Shown here in pieces: positions 6,672 through 12,566 of a stretch of 18,504 bases of DNA; positions within the stretch are counted from its first letter, which is position 1, and each line of letters opens with the position of its first letter. The notes below the pieces were generated by a model. The model saw only the letters and a list, made by a program, of their open reading frames with translations. It had not been told where the DNA came from and made no database searches. The stretch comes from UBA10110 sp964354145. Its GTDB lineage: Bacteria > Patescibacteriota > Kazan-3B-28 > UBA10110. Position numbers and translations under genes: made by a program. Where the stretch lies: assembly GCA_964354145.1 (NCBI GenBank), contig CAYGXX010000010.1, positions 1 to 18,504 on the forward strand, written 5' to 3'.

Positions 6672-7876
6672 CTATTAAAGAATTGATTAAGCGGGAGGCT
6701 AAGCGTCAGCAAGATACGATTAGTTTAATTGCCTCAGAGAACTATGCTCCCAAGGAAGTTCGGGAGGCGGCTGGTTCAGTGCTCATGAATAAGTATGCCG
6801 AAGGATACCCGGGTAAGCGGTATTATGGAGGAAATGAGGTAGTTGATCGAGTAGAAGAAGAGGCAATTGCAGCAGCCAAGAAATTATTTGGCGCGGAACA
6901 TGCCAATGTGCAGCCTTATTCTGGAACACCTGCTAATTTAGCGGTTTATGCTGCTCTATTAGAGCCGGGCGATACTTTAATGAGTTTAAGTTTGCCGCAT
7001 GGCGGACATCTTTCTTTCGGGCACAAGGTAAGCTGGGTGAGTCGAGTTTATAAAGTGGTGCAGTATGGCGTGAACCCAGATACCGGGTTATTAGATTATG
7101 AAGAGATTAGGAAGCTGGCGCGGATTTTTAAACCCAAACTAATCGTCTGTGGAGCAACAGCTTATCCGCGGAAGATTGATTTTGCTAAGTTTGCTGCTAT
7201 TGCCAAGGAGGTGGGGGCTTATTCTCTGGCAGACATCTCGCATATTGCTGGTTTGGTGGCAACTGGTTTGCATCAAAATCCGGTTAAATATTGTGATGTG
7301 GCCACGTTAACGACACATAAAACTTTGCGGGGCCCACGGGGGGCAATTATTCTCTGTAAAAAGGAACTAGCTGAGAAAATTGATAAAGCCGTGTTCCCGG
7401 GCATTCAAGGTGGTCCGCATGAAAATGTGATTGCAGCTAAGGCTTTGTGTTTGCAAACTGCCAAAACCCCTATCTTTAAGCAGTATATTCAACAGGTAAT
7501 CAAAAATGCTAAAGCGCTAGCTTTAGGGTTAGAACAAGAAGGATTCCGGATTTGTTCTGGAGGAACGGATACGCACCTGATTTTAGTAGATTTGACCTCC
7601 CTAAAAGTCACTGGCCAACAGGCTGAAACTGCGCTGGAAAAATGTGGTATTATTGTGAATAAAAACATGATCCCGGGGGATACTAGAAAGCCCTTGGACC
7701 CCTCGGGTATACGATTAGGAACGCCAGCTGTGACGACTAGGGAGATGAAAGAACCAGAAATGCGAAAGTTGGCTAAATTTATTGCTCTGGTTGTTAAAAA
7801 TACAGATAATAGTTTAATATTGAAGCAGGTTTCTTTGGAGATTAAAAAACTCTGCAAGAAATTTCCCATTAAATAA
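6668..7876 (+). CDS. glyA: Serine hydroxymethyltransferase
   Basis: PLP enzyme that interconverts serine and glycine and supplies methylene-tetrahydrofolate. Of 402 residues, the clear landmarks are LIASENYAP (20-28), YAEGYPGKRYYGG (43-55), the dinucleotide-like block VQPYSGTPAN (81-90), LADISHIAGL (187-196), and the Schiff-base lysine Lys218 in TTHKTLRGPRG. The segment LSLPHGGHLSFGH replaces the common bacterial xDLxHGGHLTHG, and YSGTPAN replaces HSGAQAN. These variants resemble eukaryote-like or CPR-type SHMTs by memory, not by alignment. It overlaps tsaC by 4 nt in an operon. The gene ends only 10 nt before the tRNA-like region. Confidence 0.97.
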   Translation: MTIKELIKREAKRQQDTISLIASENYAPKEVREAAGSVLMNKYAEGYPGKRYYGGNEVVDRVEEEAIAAAKKLFGAEHANVQPYSGTPANLAVYAALLEPGDTLMSLSLPHGGHLSFGHKVSWVSRVYKVVQYGVNPDTGLLDYEEIRKLARIFKPKLIVCGATAYPRKIDFAKFAAIAKEVGAYSLADISHIAGLVATGLHQNPVKYCDVATLTTHKTLRGPRGAIILCKKELAEKIDKAVFPGIQGGPHENVIAAKALCLQTAKTPIFKQYIQQVIKNAKALALGLEQEGFRICSGGTDTHLILVDLTSLKVTGQQAETALEKCGIIVNKNMIPGDTRKPLDPSGIRLGTPAVTTREMKEPEMRKLAKFIALVVKNTDNSLILKQVSLEIKKLCKKFPIK

Positions 7877-7913
7877 AGAGGGTCTTGGCCAAGTGGCGGA
7901 ACTGGCAGATTTA

Positions 7914-8048
7914 CCCCGTACTAATTTTGTTTCATAAAGAATGGCCAGGTGGTGGAATTGGCAGACACGCAGGACTCAAAATCCTGTGCTCGCAAGAGCG
8001 TGAGGGTTCAACTCCCTCTCTGGCCACCAAACAAAATTTAGTGCGGGG
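7914..8048. repeat. 19-bp inverted repeat flanking tRNA-Leu(CAA)
   Basis: Arm 7914-7932 (CCCCGTACTAATTTTGTTT) is complementary to 8029-8048 with one U-G and a single bulged T (8037). It extends the presumed anticodon stem by 14 bp and encloses the intact tRNA gene; the last A of its CCA is at 8029. Confidence 0.85.
7943..8029 (+). tRNA. tRNA-Leu, anticodon CAA
   Basis: Complete class II tRNA decoding UUG. Acceptor GGCCAGG (7943-7949) pairs with TCTGGCC (8019-8025), one G-U. The discriminator is A8026 and CCA is encoded (8027-8029). The D-arm is TGGTGGAATTGGCAGAC. Anticodon stem CAGGA/TCCTG surrounds the loop CTCAAAA with CAA at 7977-7979. The long variable arm is TGCTCGCAAGAGCG, and the T-arm is GAGGG-TTCAACT-CCCTC. 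The gene is unusual only in its position, inside an inverted repeat within a second tRNA-like sequence. Confidence 0.95.
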
Positions 8049-8060
8049 CGCGCACGACTT

Positions 8061-8084
8061 CCGCCTACGCCAAGGCTTCGGCGG
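8061..8084. repeat. Short palindromic repeat in the variable arm of the interrupted tRNA
   Basis: CCGCC (8061-8065) pairs with GGCGG (8080-8084), with an inner GCC-AA-GGC. In another frame it encodes RQGFGGQA, a spurious peptide string I recall from dispersed repeats in CPR genomes. Copy number cannot be tested here. Confidence 0.6.
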
Positions 8085-8103
8085 ACAGGCAAAATCGTGT
8101 GGG

Positions 8104-8157
8104 GCAACCCATGTCGGTTCGCCCCAGCATTCGCGGGGCGACCTGAGAGTTTAGGTC
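8104..8157. repeat. Hairpin-rich insert in the T-loop region
   Basis: GG-T-TCGCCCC (8116-8125) pairs with GGGGCGACC (8135-8143), leaving one bulge. An overlapping alternative hairpin is GACCT (8140-8144) with AGGTC (8153-8157). The segment separates the two halves of the presumed T-arm. Confidence 0.5.
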
Positions 8158-8204
8158 GACTCCCACCTTGGCCACCATGGTTTGCTAAGCTGAGAGTTTT
8201 AGGT
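8143..8204. repeat. Imperfect direct repeat flanking the tRNA 3' end
   Basis: CTGAGAGTTTAGGT (8143-8156) recurs as CTGAGAGTTTTAGGT (8190-8204), one extra T. The copies bracket the 3' end of the interrupted tRNA scaffold and its CCA. Confidence 0.7.
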
Positions 8205-8232
8205 TGGCAAATCAGGGGCGGTATGCTACCCT
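8204..8232 (+). promoter_or_regulatory. Promoter for the 33-residue peptide gene
   Basis: TTGGCA (8204-8209), 17-nt spacer, extended -10 TGC-TACCCT (8224-8232). The predicted start is near 8239, giving a leader of about 20 nt that includes the SD. Confidence 0.6.
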
Positions 8233-8260
8233 TGAAATAATGTTCCTTAAGGAGGTTGTT

Positions 8261-8362
8261 ATGCCGACATGGATCTGGGTGGTGCTGATTGTCATCGGAG
8301 TACTTGCGGCAGTCGCATGGGGATGCGTCTGGTGGTTTGGCTGCTGGCTAGAGAAGACTTAG
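8261..8362 (+). CDS. 33-residue Trp-rich single-pass membrane peptide
   Basis: Not recognised. It reads MPTWIWVVLIVIGVLAAVAW, then GCVWWFGCWLEKT. One hydrophobic helix (about 4-26) is followed by a C-terminal EKT. Six tryptophans (4, 6, 20, 24, 25, 29) and two cysteines (22, 28) crowd the membrane-interface end. The perfect SD AAGGAGG (8249-8255) lies 5 nt before ATG 8261. The ORF is flanked by a promoter (8204-8232) and a terminator (8455-8474), so it looks like a complete monocistronic unit. The codon style (GTC, GCG, CTG, TGG) resembles the 118-residue cassette more than the core genes. It could be a small regulatory or structural membrane protein, or a toxin-like peptide; nothing in the sequence decides. 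Confidence 0.65.
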   Translation: MPTWIWVVLIVIGVLAAVAWGCVWWFGCWLEKT

Positions 8363-8454
8363 GGTGATACTGATGTCGGAAGGAAGAGAGCCGACTCAAA
8401 CTCCGATCAGAGCCAAAAAGAACAGCATCTATCATGAACCCCTGTTTGCTGAGG

Positions 8455-8474
8455 CCCCTCTAAGGAGGGGTTTT
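8455..8474 (+). terminator. Rho-independent terminator of the 33-residue peptide unit
   Basis: CCCCTC (8455-8460), loop TAAG, GAGGGG (8465-8470), then TTTT. It lies about 95 nt after the stop codon. Confidence 0.8.
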
Positions 8475-8528
8475 CAGATAATCAGGTTTTTGTCGTAAAA
8501 TGGGAGTATTATTGATTAAATTTTTATA

Positions 8529-8948
8529 ATGAGTATTTTTAAAACCTCTTGGTTGAGTATTGCTTTACTAGTTTTGATTATTGTTTGGTTGGGTGTTTAT
8601 GGGATGAGCAAAAACGCGGCTGTTAATTCGGTGCTGGATAATAGCTCTCCTGAGGTTTCTCAAGGTGATACTAAGGCATTGGCCCAATGTCTAACGGATA
8701 AAGGGTTTAAGCTATACGGTGCTTCTTGGTGTAGCCATTGCCAGGAGCAAAAGGAAATGTTCGGCGAAGCCGCTACTTTATTGCCTTATGTGGAGTGTTC
8801 TACGCCAGATGGCAATGACCAAACTGAGGAGTGTAATGCTGCCGGTATTGAACTGTATCCAACCTGGGGGTTTCCTGACGGGAAATTAGCGCCAGGAGTG
8901 ATGACGTTACAAGATTTGGCTAAGACTAGTGGTTGTCCAGTAATATAA
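8529..8948 (+). CDS. Membrane-anchored thioredoxin-like protein (CxxC)
   Basis: Probable extracytoplasmic thiol-disulfide oxidoreductase. In 139 residues, a membrane anchor (about 7-25) is followed by a linker and a thioredoxin-like core: KLYGASWCSHCQEQKEMFG with active-site Cys68 and Cys71 (CSHC), a VEC strand, and YPTW with the likely cis-proline Pro111. The WCSHCQEQKE form is like the thioredoxin domain fused to VKOR proteins, but no VKOR part is present here. Extra cysteines at 54, 90, 102 and 136 may form structural disulfides. No SD precedes ATG 8529; a TATTAT (8507-8512) could be a -10. Its stop is directly followed by ATG 8949 of a possible leader peptide, and the sortase lies just downstream, so both act on the cell surface. 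Confidence 0.85.
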   Translation: MSIFKTSWLSIALLVLIIVWLGVYGMSKNAAVNSVLDNSSPEVSQGDTKALAQCLTDKGFKLYGASWCSHCQEQKEMFGEAATLLPYVECSTPDGNDQTEECNAAGIELYPTWGFPDGKLAPGVMTLQDLAKTSGCPVI

Positions 8949-9061
8949 ATGAACCCCGTTAAAAATAAGTTAGTAAAATTGGATGACAAATTTAGACTCT
9001 AATTTACTAAACTAATCTAATGGGTTCATACTAATTTAGCACCTAAATCTCTAACGGGGTG
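8949..9061 (+). promoter_or_regulatory. Structured leader upstream of sortase with mutually exclusive helices
   Basis: Helix A: ATGAACCC (8949-8956) with GGGTTCAT (9022-9029), 8 bp. Helix B: ACCCCGTTA (8953-8961) with TAACGGGGT (9052-9060), 9 bp. A and B share 8953-8956, so they exclude each other. B covers two bases of the GTG start (9059-9061). An inner helix, 8969-8980 with 9001-9012 (one bulge per side), fits inside either. A third hairpin, ATTTAG-CAC-CTAAAT (9034-9048), fits only with A or as an inner part of B. A 17-codon ORF (8949-9002, MNPVKNKLVKLDDKFRL) starts in the shared arm. The block could instead be a small terminal-repeat element. No ligand is suggested. Confidence 0.55.
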
Positions 9062-9850
9062 AATCAATCCTATCAAATCAGAGTAGAGTCGGGGCAAATC
9101 GAGACACCGCGGCACCGACATAAGAATAGATTTGTTGCCTTTCTAGGTGAATCGGTTAAATTTGTCGGATTATTTGTTTTCTTTTTCACTATTTCGTCTT
9201 TGGTGGTGATGGGACCGACCATCTATTCCAAAATTAGTTATTACTTTTTTGCCCCAAGCATCCAGGAAAAAAATATTAATCTAGGCTTACCGGTAACGGC
9301 TCCAGATTATAAAACAATTGCTCCTAAGCTTGAAGAGCAACCTAAACCTATTTCTAAAGAAAGTAAGATTATCATCCCGAAAATCAGCGTGGATGCCCCC
9401 ATTGTCTTCCCCGCTACCGCCGATAATAAAGTTATTTTAGAAGCGATCAAGAATGGGGTCGCTCATTATCCGGGGACAGCCTTGCCGGGGCGAGCGGGCA
9501 ATGTTTTTATCACTGGCCATAGTTCTTACTATTGGTGGAGTGGCGGCCAGTATAACCGGGTATTCACTTTACTGGATAAACTAGCGACTAATGACCTCGT
9601 CTATATTCACTATGATGGCAATGAATATATCTACAAGGTTCGCGACAGCGTTGTGGTATTACCGAGCCAAACTGAGGTCTTGAACCCAACCGCTACTGCT
9701 ACTTTATCGTTGATGACTTGCGTCCCTGTAGGCACTAACTTGAAGCGACTGGTGGTCCGGGCAGATTTGATTTCAGCACCGCCGGCTGATACTAGTAAAA
9801 TCAGCGAATTCGCCAACATTCCTAAGATCCCCGTTTTCCTGCCTCTCTAA
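9059..9850 (+). CDS. Sortase family transpeptidase
   Basis: Cell-surface cysteine transpeptidase, usually joining proteins carrying a sorting signal to the envelope. In 263 residues, a basic cytoplasmic N-terminus (PRHRHKNR) precedes one membrane segment (about 34-52), then a linker and the sortase barrel. The catalytic residues are His154 in ITGHSSYYWW, Cys221 in LSLMTC and Arg230 in GTNLKRLVVRA. KIIIPKISVDAPIV (103-116) is the usual first strand. The class is uncertain. The start is GTG 9059: an in-frame stop lies 15 nt upstream and no other start is near. That GTG sits at the end of an inverted repeat that could mask it. No substrate with an LPXTG-like tail is visible in the window. Confidence 0.92.
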   Translation: MNQSYQIRVESGQIETPRHRHKNRFVAFLGESVKFVGLFVFFFTISSLVVMGPTIYSKISYYFFAPSIQEKNINLGLPVTAPDYKTIAPKLEEQPKPISKESKIIIPKISVDAPIVFPATADNKVILEAIKNGVAHYPGTALPGRAGNVFITGHSSYYWWSGGQYNRVFTLLDKLATNDLVYIHYDGNEYIYKVRDSVVVLPSQTEVLNPTATATLSLMTCVPVGTNLKRLVVRADLISAPPADTSKISEFANIPKIPVFLPL

Positions 9851-9878
9851 TCAGAAACCAATCAGGGAGTTAGATTTT

Positions 9879-11249
9879 TTAGCGTAAGGCAACTTCGGAT
9901 AGGTACCGGGTTTTAGCATCAATGAAAATCAATTTGCTAATCTGGGGTTCAGTAATGACAAATTCGCCAGCAGCAACTAAAGGTAATAGTTCGTAATCAT
10001 TTTCCCCCGTTAAATCGATACTCCTAAGTTTTTGATCATTCCAATACAAAATAGTATCAAAGCTAAAATGCAACAGCGCCCCGTTAAACGGGCTCGCCAT
10101 AGTTTGAATTTTGTCTAGTTCTTCCCATTGGGTTACTATCAGTTTGCTGTTTTGTTTATAGATTAGGTAAGTATCGTCCCATAAAACATTACCGGCGACT
10201 CTATCAGCTAACGTTTTCCAAGTTAGTTTACCTTCTAATTTCTCGCTTAATAGAACAGTGGAAAAGTTGTTGGCAGTGGCAATCACTAACCAGGCGCTTT
10301 TAATTTTGCCGAGATAGTAATTGGTGGCTCGGGACACCCCCGCAATTTCTTCGGGAGGGATAAAACCACCCCGATCGATTTTGGCGAGCATGATTTTGCC
10401 ATCCTTGTTCTTGATAATGGCATAGACATTTCCTTCAATTAATCCATAGTCGAGCACTCCTGAGGCTAATTCTNNNNNNNNNNTGATCTTAGCAGAGGTG
10501 GTGGTAACGAAACTAAGTTTATTGTTCTGCAAAAAAGCCAATTCAGTGTTGTTCAACCATTTCCAATTACTGATGTTTCTCCCACTGATGAGCCACTGTA
10601 TCTGTCCGTTGTCCGAGTCAACTAATAACCAATAGTAATTACTTGCCCCGCGGGATTGCACCAACAAAGTTTTATTATCGGGGGCGAAATTAATTGGCAT
10701 TAAGATTCCTCTAGCGATGTCGGTAGCGTTCCGATCCTTAATCTGCTGGCGGAGAAGAGCGGCATTTAAGATAAGCGCCTCTTTCTTATTTTTAATGTCC
10801 CATAGCCAAATCTCGTTATTTGAAAGGAGTGCTAATTTAGTATTATCAGCGTTAGGGATTAATTTGTTAACTGGATGTTCCCACAAAACCCCAGGAGATA
10901 AATCTTGAGAGGTGAGTAGAACATTGCGTTTTTCAGTGACCAGTCCAGACTCCACTAGAATGTTTCCTGTCCAAGACCGGTAACCCTCTTTATTTAAGTC
11001 AATGTGATAAGTCCCCGGCAGCAAGCGCTTAATGGTAGCGGGGGTGGTTTTATCAATGGGTTTCCCCGCTAATTTGATGGCAGCTCCCTTAGGGTAAGTT
11101 TCAATGAGGATAAAGCCTGTCTTTTTGAGGGATAGGGTCTTCCAATCGATTTTGTAGCCAGTAGCATATAAAACAGCATAGCCAGCAGCCACAAAGAAGA
11201 CCAGAACCGCCAAGAAATAACCTATAATAGTTAGCCAACTACGCTGCAT
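9879..11249 (-). CDS. Membrane-anchored PEGA-domain protein with propeller-like C-terminal part
   Basis: Function unknown; a cell-envelope role is likely. In 456 residues, a TM segment (about 7-31) is followed by a PEGA domain (about 44-112), with GFILIETYPKGAAIKLAGK, TTPATIKRLLPGTYHIDL and KEGYRSW. The rest has repeated strands with WxWD/WKWL-type turns, such as NEIWLWDIKNKK and NISNWKWLNNTELAFLQNNK, suggesting a WD/YVTN-like beta-propeller. PEGA proteins of this build are common in Patescibacteria. Ten Ns (10474-10483) fall in the propeller-like part with the frame kept. AGGA lies 4 nt before the ATG, only a weak SD. It is convergent with sortase (28-nt gap) and divergent from murA. Confidence 0.82.
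   Translation of the reverse strand: MQRSWLTIIGYFLAVLVFFVAAGYAVLYATGYKIDWKTLSLKKTGFILIETYPKGAAIKLAGKPIDKTTPATIKRLLPGTYHIDLNKEGYRSWTGNILVESGLVTEKRNVLLTSQDLSPGVLWEHPVNKLIPNADNTKLALLSNNEIWLWDIKNKKEALILNAALLRQQIKDRNATDIARGILMPINFAPDNKTLLVQSRGASNYYWLLVDSDNGQIQWLISGRNISNWKWLNNTELAFLQNNKLSFVTTTSAKIXXXXELASGVLDYGLIEGNVYAIIKNKDGKIMLAKIDRGGFIPPEEIAGVSRATNYYLGKIKSAWLVIATANNFSTVLLSEKLEGKLTWKTLADRVAGNVLWDDTYLIYKQNSKLIVTQWEELDKIQTMASPFNGALLHFSFDTILYWNDQKLRSIDLTGENDYELLPLVAAGEFVITEPQISKLIFIDAKTRYLSEVALR
10474..10483. other. Assembly gap or masked bases inside the PEGA-domain gene
   Basis: Ten Ns with the reading frame intact on both sides, hiding about four residues between TTTSAKI and ELASG. Confidence 0.95.
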
Positions 11250-11269
11250 TTTATCCTAGAGATTTTTGC

Positions 11270-11278
11270 TGGTAAGAT
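11270..11278 (+). promoter_or_regulatory. Possible extended -10 (TGG-TAAGAT) for murA
   Basis: TGG-TAAGAT lies 23 nt before the murA ATG in the 52-nt divergent gap. Only a weak TTTATC stands at the -35 position. Confidence 0.35.
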
Positions 11279-11301
11279 ATAAGCTGATAACTCTTGAGCT
11301 T

Positions 11302-12564
11302 ATGAGTCAATTTATTATTGAGGGGGGTAATTCTCTCTCAGGCGAGATCAGGGTGAGTGGGGCTAAAAACGCAGCGTTGCCTATTCTGGCATCGGCTCTT
11401 TTAACTACTGATACCCTAGTCATCAATAATGTACCTCACATTCAAGATATCCGGACGATGTTAGAGGTCTTGGAAAGTCTAGGCTGTACCTTAATTGACT
11501 TCTCCAATCATAAAGTAATTATTAACGGCAGTAAAGTTGACGGCCGAGACCCGGATTTTATCAAAGTTAAGCGGATTCGCGCTTCTGTGTTGATCCTGGG
11601 CCCCCTGCTAGCTCGATTCCGGAAGATAAAGGTTACCCACCCGGGAGGGTGCCAGATTGGAGCCCGACCAATTAATACTCATCTTAAAGCGTTTGAGGCG
11701 TTGGGAGCTACCGTTCGGTCAGATGACCAGTTTTATTATGTGGAGGCAGTACAAGGATTAAAAGGAACCCGGATTGTTTTAGATGAACTAAGCGTTACTG
11801 CGACTGAGAATGCTATTATGGCAGCTGTGCTAACACCGGGAGTAACTGAGATTCGGTTAGCGGCGGCCGAACCAGAGATTGGTAATTTAATTGACAGCTT
11901 GAATCGAATGGGGGCTAAAATTCAAGGAGCCGGTACCCACAATCTCAGCATTGAAGGGGTGGATAGTTTGCACGGCGCTGAGGTGAATATTATCCCTGAT
12001 CGGATTGAAGCAGGCACCTTGGCCGTGGCTGCAGCAGTGATGCACGGAGATGTGTTAATTAGCGGATATGTCCCTAATCATCTAGAGTTATTCACCAACA
12101 AGCTGCTGGCTGCTAATGTTAAACTCCAATTAATGCCCAACAATTGCGCTCGTATTTCTCGCACCACCCAACTTAAGGCAGTAGACATCCGGACAGACAT
12201 TTATCCGGGGTTTCCTACGGATCTCCAGGCGCCTTTTGCAGTGCTTATCACCCAAGCCGTAGGTAATAGCAAGATTTACGAAACTATGTACGAAGGTCGC
12301 TTAAACTATTTTCAGGAATTGGCTAAGATGGGAGCCAGTGCTCAAATTCTGAATTCGCATGAAGCGGTGGTCTTTGGCCCTACACCCCTCTCTGGTAAAG
12401 AGATTAATAGTTTAGATATTCGGGCGGGTGCCACACTCATCTTGGCAGCTTTAATTGCTCAAGGGGTTAGTACTATTAATGGTGCTGAGATAATTGACCG
12501 CGGCTATGAGGATATCGAAGGGAAATTACGAGCACTGGGAGCGCGGATAGAACGAAGGGGTTAG
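11302..12564 (+). CDS. murA: UDP-N-acetylglucosamine 1-carboxyvinyltransferase
   Basis: First committed step of peptidoglycan synthesis: transfers enolpyruvate from PEP to UDP-GlcNAc. I start at ATG 11302 (420 residues) because MSQFIIEGGNSLSGEIRVSGAKNAALPIL matches the family N-terminus; the longer reading from TTG 11266 adds 12 unrelated residues across the likely promoter. Key residues: Lys22 and Asn23 in SGAKNAAL, the PEP-binding Cys117 in HPGGCQIGARP (Cys, not the Asp of fosfomycin-resistant forms), and Asp307 in YPGFPTDLQAP. Length is normal. There is no clear SD. It heads a run of three glycosyltransferases, the first only 2 nt downstream, so wall and surface-glycan synthesis are probably co-expressed. 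Confidence 0.96.
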   Translation: MSQFIIEGGNSLSGEIRVSGAKNAALPILASALLTTDTLVINNVPHIQDIRTMLEVLESLGCTLIDFSNHKVIINGSKVDGRDPDFIKVKRIRASVLILGPLLARFRKIKVTHPGGCQIGARPINTHLKAFEALGATVRSDDQFYYVEAVQGLKGTRIVLDELSVTATENAIMAAVLTPGVTEIRLAAAEPEIGNLIDSLNRMGAKIQGAGTHNLSIEGVDSLHGAEVNIIPDRIEAGTLAVAAAVMHGDVLISGYVPNHLELFTNKLLAANVKLQLMPNNCARISRTTQLKAVDIRTDIYPGFPTDLQAPFAVLITQAVGNSKIYETMYEGRLNYFQELAKMGASAQILNSHEAVVFGPTPLSGKEINSLDIRAGATLILAALIAQGVSTINGAEIIDRGYEDIEGKLRALGARIERRG

Positions 12565-12566
12565 TT

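Larger units (their letters stand above)
7887..8177 (+). pseudogene. Interrupted class II tRNA-like scaffold (tRNA-Leu type) enclosing tRNA-Leu(CAA)
   Basis: Pieces in tRNA order: acceptor GGCCAAG (7887-7893) pairs perfectly with CTTGGCC (8167-8173), followed by A and an encoded CCA (8175-8177). The D-arm at 7894-7910 aligns base for base with the intact tRNA-Leu next door (TGGCGGAACTGGCAGA against TGGTGGAATTGGCAGA). Three nt later, exactly where the anticodon stem should begin, CCCCG (7914-7918) pairs with CGGGG (8044-8048). A variable-arm stem CGCACGA (8051-8057) pairs with TCGTGTG (8095-8101), one U-G. T-stem GTGGG (8099-8103) pairs with CCCAC (8162-8166), overlapping the variable stem by 3 nt. 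Three inserts lie in loops: anticodon loop (holding the other tRNA), variable arm (palindromic repeat) and T-loop (about 51 nt). The 7 nt before CGGGG read TTTAGTG, which would give a UAG (Leu) anticodon, though base 37 would be T. It may be a dead gene, a processed split or intron-bearing tRNA, or an assembly artefact. Confidence 0.55.

Noticed and set aside
8061..8143. CRISPR array
   Set aside because: The palindromes differ from each other and there is no regular repeat-spacer pattern.
7887..8177. Group I intron in tRNA-Leu
   Set aside because: The inserts are three separate loops, the largest holds a complete tRNA, and I see no group I core pairing or guanosine-binding motif.
8373..8498. 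41-codon ORF after the 33-residue peptide gene (MSEGREPTQTPIRAKKN...)
   Set aside because: No convincing SD, and the frame runs straight through the terminator hairpin at 8455-8474.
9851..9878. Terminator between sortase and the PEGA gene
   Set aside because: A T-run exists, but the only stem (TCTAA/TTAGA) is 5 bp, AT-rich and has a long loop.
11266..11301. TTG start for murA
   Set aside because: The extra 12 residues do not match the family, and the segment overlaps the candidate -10.
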